The notes: generated by a model not told the origin, from the letters alone. Positions 1 through 7,612 are shown, numbered from the stretch's first letter. The stretch: DNA of 17,503 nucleotides from an uncultured Collinsella sp. (GCA_900547025.1 UREZ01000036.1:1-17503); one strand, 5' to 3'. A program made the numbers and translations.

Positions 1-2
1 GC

Positions 3-27
3 AAACCACCCCTTTTAGGGGTGGTTT
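3..27. terminator. Perfect 10-bp hairpin, likely intrinsic terminator
   Basis: AAACCACCCC pairs perfectly with GGGGTGGTTT around a TTTTA loop. Plus-strand transcripts would end in a short T run, and minus-strand transcripts in TTT. It lies 70 bases past the stop of the minus-strand cyclase gene, so it could end that transcript, or that of a gene to the left of the window, or both. The T tracts are short, so efficiency is uncertain. Confidence 0.6.
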
Positions 28-96
28 TGATTGTATGCTGCCAGCGCACCTTGTGCATGCAGGGTGGCGATTTTTAAATGAATGGACGCGCGGAGC

Positions 97-867
97 TTAC
101 GCTGCGGGGCAGACCGCGAAAACGCGTGCGGGATATCCAACGCCATCGCGTACCTTGGGGAAGGTGCAGAAGATGACGGCGCCTGTGGCGGGAAGCTCGT
201 CTAGATGGTCCATGACCTCGATCTGATAGCGGTCGACCGAGAGGATGTACTGTTCGCCGGGGTAGGGGTAGGCATCCTCGCGTGTGGTCACGGTTGCGGG
301 GTCGGTGTCTGCCGGTTCGTGGCCGATGGCACCGATGTTGCGCTCTTCTACAAGCCATTTGATGGCATCGAGGTCCCAGCCGGGGTAGTGGGGCTGGCCG
401 TCTTCGTCCTTGTTTTCGAGGTCGGCGAGCTTGGACCAGTCGGAGCGGAAGGCGACAAAGGCGTCCTCGGGAATGCGGCCGTGCTCGTTCTCCCAGGTCT
501 TGAGGTCATCGACGGTCAGAATAAAGTCGGGGTTTGCGGCGCACTCCTCGTGTTTGTCGATGACGCAGAGCGGATGCATAAACTCGATAGGTTCGATCTC
601 GCCAAGGGAGCGGCCATCGACATGGAAGTGGCGCGGCGCGTCGACGTGGGTGCCGTACTGCGAGGCGACCGAATACTGGAAGCAGCGCATGGGCGCGAGC
701 ATGTCTTCGGGCGTGTCGGGCAGGTAGTCGAAGAGTTTGGTGGACTCAAAGGGCTTAAAGCCAAACCAGTGCGGAGTGTCGCACGAGAGCGTGTGGGTGA
801 GGTCTACCCAGCGATAATCGGTGCTTTTGAGCTGGGATGCGAGGTTCCAAAGGTCGAGCGCGGGCAT
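97..867 (-). CDS. Cyclase family protein (kynurenine formamidase-like metal hydrolase)
   Basis: This 256-residue protein belongs to the cyclase/formamidase family (PF04199). Members are metal-dependent hydrolases of amides or lactones, for example KynB, which opens N-formylkynurenine. The family metal motif is visible as SQYGTHVDAPRHF around residues 90-102. It keeps the GTHxDxPxH core, with Gln where KynB has the first His. No signal peptide or membrane segment is seen, so it should be cytosolic. The ATG at 867 is preceded by AAAGGAG with 6 bases of spacing, a strong ribosome site. The gene is divergent from the aldo/keto reductase gene and stands alone on its strand. No other tryptophan-degradation gene is nearby, so kynurenine is not supported as substrate and the true substrate is unknown. 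Family assignment is firm; exact function is open. Confidence 0.85.
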   Translation of the reverse strand: MPALDLWNLASQLKSTDYRWVDLTHTLSCDTPHWFGFKPFESTKLFDYLPDTPEDMLAPMRCFQYSVASQYGTHVDAPRHFHVDGRSLGEIEPIEFMHPLCVIDKHEECAANPDFILTVDDLKTWENEHGRIPEDAFVAFRSDWSKLADLENKDEDGQPHYPGWDLDAIKWLVEERNIGAIGHEPADTDPATVTTREDAYPYPGEQYILSVDRYQIEVMDHLDELPATGAVIFCTFPKVRDGVGYPARVFAVCPAA

Positions 868-913
868 GGGTGGCTCCTTTCATCGGGCTTTTTGCTGATG
901 TTAAAGCGGTGTC

Positions 914-943
914 GTGACAGCTCGATTTCTGCTGCGTTACGAT
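914..943 (+). promoter_or_regulatory. Candidate promoter of the aldo/keto reductase gene
   Basis: GTGACA (914-919) and TACGAT (938-943) match the -35 and -10 hexamers at five of six and four of six positions, with an 18-bp spacer. Transcription would start near 950. This argues that the upstream GTG at 914 is part of the promoter and not the start codon. Confidence 0.4.
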
Positions 944-1030
944 ACGTTCTCGATTGCGATTCCACGATGTTTCGGCCGCGTGACCATTGTGTTTCGCCTT
1001 GCCGGGGCGCTGATGGCGAAAGGAGGGGCC

Positions 1031-2221
1031 GTGCAATACCGCGTTGACCCCAAAAGTGGTAACCGAATATCCGCTCTGGGTCTGGGCTGCATGAGATTTC
1101 CCGGTGCGCCGGGCCATCCGGATGCGAAGACAGCCGATGCCATCATTTCCCGTGCGGTGGAACAGGGGATTAATTATCTGGATACTGCGTATCTCTATCC
1201 CGGTAACGAGGTGTGCGTGGGCGCCTCACTTGAGCGCTTGGGGCTACGCGACCGGGTGTTGCTGGCGACCAAACTGCCGCATGCTTCGTGCAAGTGCGCG
1301 GAGGATTTCGACCGGTTTTTCGACGAACAACTGCGCCGCCTGCGAACCGATCATATCGACTATTACCTCATGCACAACATCACCTCGCCCGCCCAGTGGG
1401 AGCGCGTGGTGGCGTTGGGTATCGAGGACTGGATTGCGCGTCAAAAGGCGGCGGGGCGCATTCGCCAGATTGGTTTTTCGTACCACGGCAGCGCCGCGGA
1501 CTTCCTCACGATGCTTGACGCGTATGACTGGGATTTTTGCCAGATCCAGTACAACTACGCTGGAGAGCGCTACCAAGCGGGAACGGCGGGACTCATGGCG
1601 GCTGCGGAGCGCGGGCTCGCGGTGTTTGTGATGGAGCCGCTGCTGGGCGGGCGTTTAGCGGGCAAGCTGTCGCCGCGGGCCCGGGCTGTGCTCGATGACG
1701 TACTCGATCCATACCTGAAGACGCCGGCTGCTTGGGGACTTTCGTGGGTGTGGAACCATCCTCAGGTCACGATGCTGCTTTCGGGCATGACCGATACCGC
1801 ACAGGTGGACGAGAACGCGGCATTGGCGGATCGCGCACTGCCGAATTCGATGACGAGAGAGCAGCTCGATACCATCGCACGCGTGCTGGGAGAGTTTGAG
1901 AAATCGAATCGCGTGCCCTGTACGGGGTGCGGCTACTGCATGCCATGCCCCAAGGGCATCAATATTCCCGGCTGCTTTGCCGCCTACAACGCAAGCTATG
2001 CGCATAGTTGGTTTACGGGGCTGTCTCAATACTTTACGGCGAGCGCGGTGCGGACGAACGAGCCCAAGCTGGTGAGCAATTGCGCCAAGTGCGGCAAATG
2101 CGCACGTCACTGCCCGCAGCACATCGATATTCCCGAGCGTCTCGACGATGTGCGCCGACGTTTCCAGCCTGGCCCCGTAACGGCTGCGCTTAAAGCCTTT
2201 TGCAAAACGCGCTCCTCATGA
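1031..2221 (+). CDS. Aldo/keto reductase with C-terminal 2x[4Fe-4S] ferredoxin domain
   Basis: I start this 396-residue protein at GTG 1031, because GAAAGGAGG lies just upstream and the resulting N-terminus (MQYRVDPKSGNRIS) is typical of the family. The in-frame ATG 1013 and GTG 914 are less likely. Residues 1-290 form an aldo/keto reductase barrel. It has LGLGCMRF near 16-23, DTAYLYPGNE at 51-60 (Asp51, Tyr56), Lys81 in LATKLP and His115 in YYLMHN, which together make up the catalytic tetrad. The C-terminus holds two cysteine sets: 297/300/303/307 in CTGCGYCMPCP and 351/354/357/361 in CAKCGKCARHCP. Each is the CxxCxxCxxxCP pattern of a [4Fe-4S] site. Such fused reductases are common in strict anaerobes and probably pass electrons between NAD(P)H, ferredoxin and a carbonyl substrate. 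The substrate is unknown. A long hairpin follows the stop codon. Confidence 0.92.
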   Translation: MQYRVDPKSGNRISALGLGCMRFPGAPGHPDAKTADAIISRAVEQGINYLDTAYLYPGNEVCVGASLERLGLRDRVLLATKLPHASCKCAEDFDRFFDEQLRRLRTDHIDYYLMHNITSPAQWERVVALGIEDWIARQKAAGRIRQIGFSYHGSAADFLTMLDAYDWDFCQIQYNYAGERYQAGTAGLMAAAERGLAVFVMEPLLGGRLAGKLSPRARAVLDDVLDPYLKTPAAWGLSWVWNHPQVTMLLSGMTDTAQVDENAALADRALPNSMTREQLDTIARVLGEFEKSNRVPCTGCGYCMPCPKGINIPGCFAAYNASYAHSWFTGLSQYFTASAVRTNEPKLVSNCAKCGKCARHCPQHIDIPERLDDVRRRFQPGPVTAALKAFCKTRSS

Positions 2222-2233
2222 CCCTTTTATAAC

Positions 2234-2296
2234 TTGCGGTGGAATAGTTCCTGTTTGCGGCAGAATGGGGCTTAAACAGGAACTATTTCACCGCAA
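2234..2296. repeat. Intergenic hairpin element, copy A (TTGCGGTGGAATA family)
   Basis: The arms at 2234-2256 and 2274-2296 pair over all 23 positions, with one G.U pair (2242/2288), around a 17-base loop. The outer part begins TTGCGGTGGAATA and ends TATTTCACCGCAA. It is preceded by CCCTTTTATAAC and followed by CTGA, then the AGGGGG ribosome site of the Gfo/Idh gene. A second copy with the same outer part lies at 3394-3456. There is no T tract after the stem, so it does not look like a terminator. It would sit in the 5' leader of the next gene or between two transcripts. Its function is unknown to me. Confidence 0.85.
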
Positions 2297-2311
2297 CTGA
2301 AGGGGGCTGTC

Positions 2312-3331
2312 GTGGGCCATCGGGATTCATATGATGATTTGCGCGAGGTTCGTTGGGGCGTTTTGGGCGCTGGGCACATTTCGCATCGATTTGCATCGTC
2401 GCTCAAGAAGGTCGACGGGGCACGGCTGGTGGCTGCGGCCGGCCGCACTCCTTCGCATGTTGAGGAGTTTTGCAGGGCGTTTTCGATTGAAGCCGCGCAC
2501 AGTTATGCCACGGCTGACGATAGCGGCGATGCGGCTTATGATGCGCTGATTGCCGATCCCGATGTCGACGCAATCTACTTGGCTCTTCCACATGGCATGC
2601 ATGCGCATTGGGTCTGTCGGGCACTGCGCGCGGGAAAGGCCGTGCTGTGCGAAAAACCGGCCGTTTTGAGTGAGGAAGAGGCTCTGTCGATTGCCTCCAC
2701 CTCTCGCGAGCGCGGCGTACTGTTTATGGAGGCGATGAAGAATCGGTTTTGTCCGATGCATACTCGCGTGAAGGGTTTGCTTACGTCGGGCGAGCTCGGC
2801 CGTATCGTCTCGATCGAAAGCGTGCAAAAACTCGATTATGGTGAGCCGCCTTCGAGTTATCTGCTCGATCCGTTGCAGGGTGGCTGTCTATATGACATGG
2901 GCTGCTACGCGGTCGGGTGGTTTGAGGATCTGCTTGCGGGTGCGTGCGATGTTTCGTCTCGTGAAGTCCGCTGGCGTGACGTATCGGGCGGCCGCGTGGA
3001 TTGGGCCGATGAGATCCATATGAGTGTCGGCGGTATACCCATTCATATGGTGTGCGACGGCAAAGCGGCATATGGAAGCCGCTTAACGATTGCCTGCGAG
3101 CGGGGCTCGGTGGAAATCGAGCGCCTCCATCGCCCCGAGCTCGCCCATGTGAAGTACTCCGACGGACGAATGCTCGAAATTAATGCCCCGTTTGAGGTCG
3201 ATGATTTCTACGGCGAAATTCAGCATGCGACGCAGCTCGTCCAGACGGGAGAGCTTGAAAGCCCCGTTATGCCTCTTGCCGCCACGCAGCGCTGCGCGCA
3301 GATTATCGATGCGATTCGCTTGACGCTCTAG
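2312..3331 (+). CDS. Gfo/Idh/MocA family NAD(P)-dependent oxidoreductase
   Basis: The protein has 339 residues, close to the family norm. The Rossmann fold begins at residue 14 with WGVLGAGHIS (dinucleotide-binding GxGxxS variant). The hallmark CEKP, whose Lys belongs to the active site, is at 113-116 in VLCEKPAVLS. The C-terminal alpha/beta domain follows, with YDMGCYAV near 194. Family members oxidise or reduce sugars, inositols and related polyols, or trans-dihydrodiols, with NAD(P). The start is GTG 2312, five bases after AGGGGG. The leader holds hairpin copy A. The gene lies between the reductase and nfo, with hairpin elements on both sides, so it may be a separate transcription unit. 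The substrate cannot be deduced from sequence or neighbours. Confidence 0.9.
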   Translation: MGHRDSYDDLREVRWGVLGAGHISHRFASSLKKVDGARLVAAAGRTPSHVEEFCRAFSIEAAHSYATADDSGDAAYDALIADPDVDAIYLALPHGMHAHWVCRALRAGKAVLCEKPAVLSEEEALSIASTSRERGVLFMEAMKNRFCPMHTRVKGLLTSGELGRIVSIESVQKLDYGEPPSSYLLDPLQGGCLYDMGCYAVGWFEDLLAGACDVSSREVRWRDVSGGRVDWADEIHMSVGGIPIHMVCDGKAAYGSRLTIACERGSVEIERLHRPELAHVKYSDGRMLEINAPFEVDDFYGEIQHATQLVQTGELESPVMPLAATQRCAQIIDAIRLTL

Positions 3332-3393
3332 GCTGCGGTGCTGGTGCTCTAGGGGGGCTCGGCGGACCGTGCCCCTGATGCCCCTTTTATATC

Positions 3394-3456
3394 TTGCGGT
3401 GGAATACGGTCTGTTTGCGCCAAAATAAGGCACCAATAGACCGTATTTCACCGCAA
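3394..3456. repeat. Intergenic hairpin element, copy B (TTGCGGTGGAATA family)
   Basis: The arms at 3394-3415 and 3435-3456 pair over 22 positions, with G.U pairs at 3402/3448 and 3413/3437, around a 19-base loop. The outer TTGCGGTGGAATA and TATTTCACCGCAACTGA are identical to copy A, as is the preceding CCCTTTTATA. The next four pairs differ: CGGT with ACCG here, GTTC with GAAC in copy A. All four pairs changed on both strands while staying complementary. The element lies just upstream of the GAGGGGGAG ribosome site of nfo. A role in mRNA structure or as a mobile palindrome is possible but not shown. Confidence 0.85.
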
Positions 3457-3476
3457 CTGATGAGGGGGAGTTGGAG

Positions 3477-4343
3477 ATGCTAACGATCGGGTGTCATCTT
3501 TCGACGACGAAGGGCTATCGGGCAATGGGGGAGACGGCGTTGTCCATTGGTGCCAATACCTTTGCGTTCTTTACGCGCAACCCGCGCGGTGGCAAGGCAA
3601 AAGACCTTGACATGGATGACGTGGCGGCTCTGCGCGAGCTTATGGCGCAAAACGACTTTGGACCGCTGGTGGCGCATGCCCCGTATACCTATAACCCCTG
3701 CTCCGCTAAGGAGCGGGCGCGGGAGTTTGCCTTGGAGGCTATGGCGGAAGATTTGCAGCGTCTGGAAGCACTGCCCGGCAACTACTACAACTTCCATCCC
3801 GGTGCGCATGTGGGACAGGGGGCAGACGCCGGCATTCAGATGATTGTCGACACGCTGTGCCAGGTGATGTTTGAGGGACAGCAGACGACGGTATTGCTCG
3901 AGACCATGGCGGGCAAGGGCACCGAGGTGGGCCGTAGCTTTGAAGAGCTGGCGCGCATTATCGAGGGCGTTGCCGCCAAGTGCCCAGAGCTGTCCGATAA
4001 GCTGGGCGTTTGTTTGGACACCTGCCATGTGAGCGATGCTGGCTACGACATCATCCATGATCTGGACGGCGTACTCGACGAGTTCGACCGCGTGGTGGGC
4101 ATCGATCGCCTGCGTGCCGTACACATCAACGATTCGAAGAACCCTTGTGGCGCCCATAAAGATCGTCACGAGTGCATCGGCAAGGGATACCTTGGCAGCG
4201 AGGAGTTTGGCGGCGGTATGCAGGTTATGCAGAATATTGTATCGAATAGCCGTTTGCGTGCACTGCCGTTCATTTTGGAGACACCGAACGAACTTGCAGG
4301 TTATGCAGCTGAAATTACGCTATTAAGGTCGTTACAGCAGTAA
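3477..4343 (+). CDS. nfo: Endonuclease IV (deoxyribonuclease IV), AP endonuclease
   Basis: This 288-residue protein is a zinc-dependent AP endonuclease of base-excision repair. It cuts 5' to abasic sites and removes blocked 3' ends. The metal-ligand motifs of the family all appear in order: VAHAPYTYNP, NFHPGAHVG, LLETMAGKG, CLDTCHV, VHINDSKNPCGAHKDRHE, IGKGYLG and FILETP. I chose ATG 3477, six bases after the GGGGGAG site. TTG 3471, two codons upstream in frame, is possible. Hairpin copy B lies in the leader. No SOS box is seen here, unlike the polymerase operon at 11.4 kb. The gene ends 148 bases before the amino-acid transporter operon. I see no clear terminator between them. Confidence 0.95.
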   Translation: MLTIGCHLSTTKGYRAMGETALSIGANTFAFFTRNPRGGKAKDLDMDDVAALRELMAQNDFGPLVAHAPYTYNPCSAKERAREFALEAMAEDLQRLEALPGNYYNFHPGAHVGQGADAGIQMIVDTLCQVMFEGQQTTVLLETMAGKGTEVGRSFEELARIIEGVAAKCPELSDKLGVCLDTCHVSDAGYDIIHDLDGVLDEFDRVVGIDRLRAVHINDSKNPCGAHKDRHECIGKGYLGSEEFGGGMQVMQNIVSNSRLRALPFILETPNELAGYAAEITLLRSLQQ

Positions 4344-4381
4344 CAACTGTCACAAAGTGGAGTGTTCCATTCATGTTATGG

Positions 4382-4433
4382 GATTGTTTCAATCAGTTTT
4401 CTCATTGCAGATTCGTAATTCCGGGTGCATAAT
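4382..4433 (+). promoter_or_regulatory. Promoter of the amino-acid transporter operon with an upstream dyad
   Basis: TTGCAG (4405-4410) and CATAAT (4428-4433) are spaced by 17 bp, with a start site expected near 4440. Only the first three bases of the -35 fit well; the -10 matches at five of six. Immediately upstream, GATTG-TTT-CAATC (4382-4394) is a perfect dyad with a 3-base centre, placed where an activator or repressor could act. I cannot name the regulator. Confidence 0.55.
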
Positions 4434-4490
4434 AGCCAACAGTTTTTGCAGGCCTCTGAATCAAACGGGGTCACCGGAAGGAGACTGATT

Positions 4491-5351
4491 ATGAAGCTCA
4501 AGAAGCTTGGCGCATTTGCCGCCACGGGCGCCATGGCGCTCGCCCTCGCACTGACGGGCTGCGGCTCGTCCAACGCCACCTCTGGTTCCGATGCCGGTTC
4601 CAGCAGCTCTGATGACGTGAAGGTCGAGAAGGTCGACGGCTCCAAGGAGTATGCACTCGTCAAGGACGGTACACTCACCGTCGGCACCTCTGCCGAGTAC
4701 GCGCCGTTTGAGTACAAGGATGACAACGGCGATTACCAGGGCTTTGACCTTGAGCTCATCAAGGCTATCGGTGACAAGCTGGGTCTGGATGTCGAGTACG
4801 TCAACAACGACTTCGACACGCTCGTCCCTGGCGTTGCTTCGGGCGCCAAGTACGATGCCGCCATCGCGGCTATCACTGACACGCCCGAGCGTGAGAAGGA
4901 AGTCGCGTTCTCCGACTCTTACTACATGGACGATCAGGCTATCGTGACCAAGGTCGATAACACCGACATCACGGCCGACAACTACAGCGAGAAGCTCAAC
5001 AACGCCGACGCTACCATCATCGTCCAGTCTGGATCGACCGCCGAGGCCTTTGCCCAGGAGAACTTCCCTAAGGCCAAGATCGTCCCCTACAAGGACGCCA
5101 CCGAGTGCTTCAGCGCCCTGCAGTCCGATAAGGGCGATGCCGTAGTCACCAACCGCTCCGTTGCCAGCCAGCTGACCGCCGAGCAGTTCAACACCTGCCA
5201 GACCATCAAGCAGATCAGCACCGGCGAGGAGTACGCCATCGCCATCAACCAGGGCAACACTAAGCTCAAGGACGACATCAACCAGGCTATCAAGGACCTG
5301 ACCGATGACGGTACCGTTGACGCCCTTATGTCTAAGTACAACATCAAGTAA
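4491..5351 (+). CDS. Amino-acid ABC transporter substrate-binding lipoprotein (SBP_bac_3)
   Basis: The 286-residue product starts with a lipoprotein signal: basic MKLKK, a hydrophobic stretch, and the lipobox LTGC with Cys24 as the lipidation site. A short Ser/Gly/Asp linker (25-45) follows. The family 3 solute-binding domain then starts with LTVGTSAEYAPFEY and continues through YQGFDLELIKAIGDKLG, and DAAIAAITDTPEREKEVAFS. These segments are typical of binding proteins for polar amino acids such as Gln, Glu, Arg, His or cystine. It would be anchored on the outer face of the membrane and feed the permease encoded next. ATG 4491 has GGAAGGAG 7 bases upstream. The in-frame ATG 4425 lies upstream of the predicted promoter -10 and is rejected. 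The terminator-like hairpin after the stop suggests that this gene is made in excess over the permease and ATPase. The exact ligand is unknown. Confidence 0.95.
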   Translation: MKLKKLGAFAATGAMALALALTGCGSSNATSGSDAGSSSSDDVKVEKVDGSKEYALVKDGTLTVGTSAEYAPFEYKDDNGDYQGFDLELIKAIGDKLGLDVEYVNNDFDTLVPGVASGAKYDAAIAAITDTPEREKEVAFSDSYYMDDQAIVTKVDNTDITADNYSEKLNNADATIIVQSGSTAEAFAQENFPKAKIVPYKDATECFSALQSDKGDAVVTNRSVASQLTAEQFNTCQTIKQISTGEEYAIAINQGNTKLKDDINQAIKDLTDDGTVDALMSKYNIK

Positions 5352-5373
5352 AATAGCTACTTGATTGCACGCG

Positions 5374-5410
5374 GGCCCTTTCCGTTTTGGCGGAGAGGGC
5401 CTTTGCGTTT
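5374..5410 (+). terminator. Intra-operon attenuating terminator
   Basis: GGCCCTTTCCG (5374-5384) pairs with CGGAGAGGGCC (5391-5401) over 11 positions with one G.U pair, and is followed by TTTGCGTTT. The interrupted T tract suggests partial read-through. It lies between the binding-protein and permease genes, where partial termination would give more binding protein than membrane parts. Confidence 0.75.
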
Positions 5411-5467
5411 CTTGAATGGGCGTCATCCCGCCCCGTTATGTCGGCAACTTAAACGTTAGGAGCCACC

Positions 5468-6829
5468 TTGTCTCGATTGAACCAAGGAGCCATGGGCAAG
5501 AGCCATCCACTGCCCTTGATGCTCCAAAAGCTAGCCTGCGTCATGGCCGTGGCGCTCGCGCTGGTGTGCGCGGGGGCATATGCGCCCACGACCGCCCAGG
5601 CGCTTGAGACCGCAAAGATTACCGCCCGACCCAACACCGGTTCGGGCAGCGATGTGGTCGGCGGCACCGAGACGCGCATTACCTGGGAAGTTCAGGCCGA
5701 TGCCGACGAGGAGCTGAGCGGTCTTTCTTTGACGTTTGTCGACGGCACGACGTTTGGTACCGATGACACGCGATTGACGATGCTCTCGGGCGAGGACCTC
5801 ATGGATCGTACGCCCATGAAGCCCACGTGCAAGGCTGACGGCCAGACGCTCAAGATTGACTTTGGCGAGACGGCGCCTGCCGGCGGCTTTTTCCGTGTCG
5901 AGGTTTACGGCGTGACCTTCCCCGTCGAGGGCGGCGATGAGGCCTTTAGCGGCACCTATACGCTCGCCGACGGGTCGACCAAGAAGATCTCCAAGATTCC
6001 GTCGGTGGAGATCAAGGGCGTGACGGCCTTCGATAGCTTCTTGGCCGACCTTAAAGAGCAGCCGTGGGTCGAGGTCTGGAACTCCAATATGTTCCTGCGC
6101 CTGTTCCTGAACCCGGTCATTTTGGTCCAGAGCCTGCCGATCGTCTTCAAGGGCTTCCTCATGTCGCTTTCGATCGTGCTTGTGGCGTTTCCGCTGGCAA
6201 TTCCCTTCGGTTTTGCCCTGTCGCTCATGCGCATCTCTAAGTCGCGCATCCTGCGCTGTCTTGCCGGCATCTATGTGAATATCATCCGCGGCACGCCGGC
6301 GTTCTTGCAGATCTACATTGCGTTCTTTGGCTTGCCGCTGGCCGGTGTCAAAGTGGACGACTATGTGCTGGGTGTTATCGTCATGGCCATGAACTCGTCT
6401 GCGTACCTGTGTGAGATCTTCCGTGCCGGTATTCAGTCGATCCCCAAGGGCCAAAACGAGGCTGCTCGCTCGCTGGGTATGAATGCCTTCCAGACGCTGC
6501 TCTATGTCATGATTCCGCAGACGTTCCGCAATGTCCTGCCTACGCTGACCAGCGAGTTTATCCTGCTCTACAAGGACACGTCGCTGCTTGCCGCCGTGGG
6601 TGTCGTCGAGATCGTCATGAACGCCCGCACCATCGTGGCCACGACGGGCTCCATCACGCCGTATGTGGTTGCCGCTCTGTTCTATCTGGTCATTACCCTG
6701 CCGCTTGCGCGCTTGGTGAGCGGTCTTGAGGCGAGACTTCTGGGGACGGCCGAAACCAAAAAGAAGCGTCCCACCAAGAGCGCCGGACAGGTTGTCGCGA
6801 CGCCCGCCGATCATATCGCCGGTCTGTAA
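5468..6829 (+). CDS. Amino-acid ABC transporter permease with extra N-terminal extracytoplasmic domain
   Basis: The 453 residues are about twice the usual 220-240 of a HisM/GlnP-type permease. Residues 21-38 are a hydrophobic signal or anchor, followed by AQA at 43-45, a possible signal-peptidase site. Residues of about 46-200 form a polar, probably beta-rich domain with little helix character, which I do not recognise. The permease core starts near residue 205 with several membrane spans. It carries the EAA loop, NEAARSLGMNAFQTLLYVMIPQ, with EAA at 331-333, which contacts the ATPase. The tail is lysine-rich and cytosolic. TTG 5468 is chosen because AGGAG lies 5 bases upstream. ATG 5492 has AAGGAG only 2 bases away and is less likely. 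The ATPase gene follows after 12 bases. The N-terminal domain could bind ligand, dock the lipoprotein or help folding; none of these is shown. Confidence 0.92.
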   Translation: MSRLNQGAMGKSHPLPLMLQKLACVMAVALALVCAGAYAPTTAQALETAKITARPNTGSGSDVVGGTETRITWEVQADADEELSGLSLTFVDGTTFGTDDTRLTMLSGEDLMDRTPMKPTCKADGQTLKIDFGETAPAGGFFRVEVYGVTFPVEGGDEAFSGTYTLADGSTKKISKIPSVEIKGVTAFDSFLADLKEQPWVEVWNSNMFLRLFLNPVILVQSLPIVFKGFLMSLSIVLVAFPLAIPFGFALSLMRISKSRILRCLAGIYVNIIRGTPAFLQIYIAFFGLPLAGVKVDDYVLGVIVMAMNSSAYLCEIFRAGIQSIPKGQNEAARSLGMNAFQTLLYVMIPQTFRNVLPTLTSEFILLYKDTSLLAAVGVVEIVMNARTIVATTGSITPYVVAALFYLVITLPLARLVSGLEARLLGTAETKKKRPTKSAGQVVATPADHIAGL

Positions 6830-6841
6830 GGAGGTCCTGTC

Positions 6842-7591
6842 ATGAGTGAAACGAATTCCAACGAGGTCGTTGTCAGCATCAAGAACCTCCAAAAGGCTTT
6901 TGGCGATAACGTGGTTCTGCGTGATATCGATCTGGACGTGCACAAGGGTGAGGTCGTTGTGGTCCTGGGCCCCTCGGGCTCGGGCAAGTCGACGATGCTT
7001 CGCTGCATCAATCGCCTGGAGCATCCCACGAGCGGCTCGATTGTCGTTGAGGGCGTGGATGTGTGTGCCAAGGGCGTCGATCTTAACAAGGTGCGCACGC
7101 ATCTGGGTATGGTGTTCCAGCAGTTCAATTTGTTCCCGCACCTCTCAGTCAAAAAGAACGTCATGCTCGCGCAGCAGAAGGTGCTCAAGCGCAGCAAGGA
7201 AGAGGCCGAGAAAATTGCCGTCGAGGAGCTGACCAAGGTCGGTCTTGCCGAGCGTATCGACTTTATGCCGAGCCAGCTCTCGGGCGGTCAGCAGCAGCGC
7301 GTTGCCATCGCCCGCGCCCTGTCGATGAACCCGCACGTCATGCTCTTTGACGAGGCCACCTCGGCGCTCGACCCCGAGCTCGTGCGCGACGTCCTGGGTG
7401 TCATGCGCGACCTGGCACGCGACGGCATGACCATGATCGTCGTGACGCACGAGATGGGCTTTGCCCGCGATGTCGCCGACCGCGTCGTCTTTATGGACGG
7501 CGGCGTCATTGTGGAAGAGGGTACGCCGAGTGAGGTCTTCGATCATCCCAAAAGCGAGCGCACCAAGGCGTTCTTGGGAAATATCTCGTAG
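6842..7591 (+). CDS. Amino-acid ABC transporter ATP-binding protein (GlnQ/HisP-like)
   Basis: This 249-residue protein is the cytosolic ATPase of the polar amino-acid importer. All nucleotide-site motifs are intact: Walker A GPSGSGKST at 43-51, Q-loop in VFQQFNLFPH, signature LSGGQQQR, Walker B VMLFDEATSALDPE, and H-loop VVTHEMGFA. The length and the QFNLFPHLSV sequence are typical of the polar amino-acid uptake subfamily. ATG 6842 follows AAGGAGGT by 7 bases, and the gene is 12 bases after the permease stop, so the two are co-transcribed and probably made in similar amounts. A strong bidirectional terminator follows. Which amino acid is carried cannot be told from the ATPase. Confidence 0.96.
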   Translation: MSETNSNEVVVSIKNLQKAFGDNVVLRDIDLDVHKGEVVVVLGPSGSGKSTMLRCINRLEHPTSGSIVVEGVDVCAKGVDLNKVRTHLGMVFQQFNLFPHLSVKKNVMLAQQKVLKRSKEEAEKIAVEELTKVGLAERIDFMPSQLSGGQQQRVAIARALSMNPHVMLFDEATSALDPELVRDVLGVMRDLARDGMTMIVVTHEMGFARDVADRVVFMDGGVIVEEGTPSEVFDHPKSERTKAFLGNIS

Positions 7592-7612
7592 CCGGTTGAT
7601 GTAACTGCCGTT

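Noticed and set aside
914..1030. Upstream in-frame extension of the aldo/keto reductase
   Set aside because: GTG 914 falls in the likely promoter. GTG 1031 has a strong ribosome site and gives the family-typical N-terminus.
2234..2300. Intrinsic terminator of the aldo/keto reductase gene
   Set aside because: The stem is strong, but no T tract follows. The second copy before nfo shows that it is a repeated element instead.
4461..5426. 321-codon open frame antisense to the binding-protein gene
   Set aside because: The Val/Leu/Asp-rich translation is a mirror of the lipoprotein gene, with no ribosome site.
5531..7141. 536-codon open frame antisense to the permease and ATPase genes
   Set aside because: The translation is rich in Arg, His and Asp with no fold signature. 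It runs across two well-supported genes and is a by-product of high GC.
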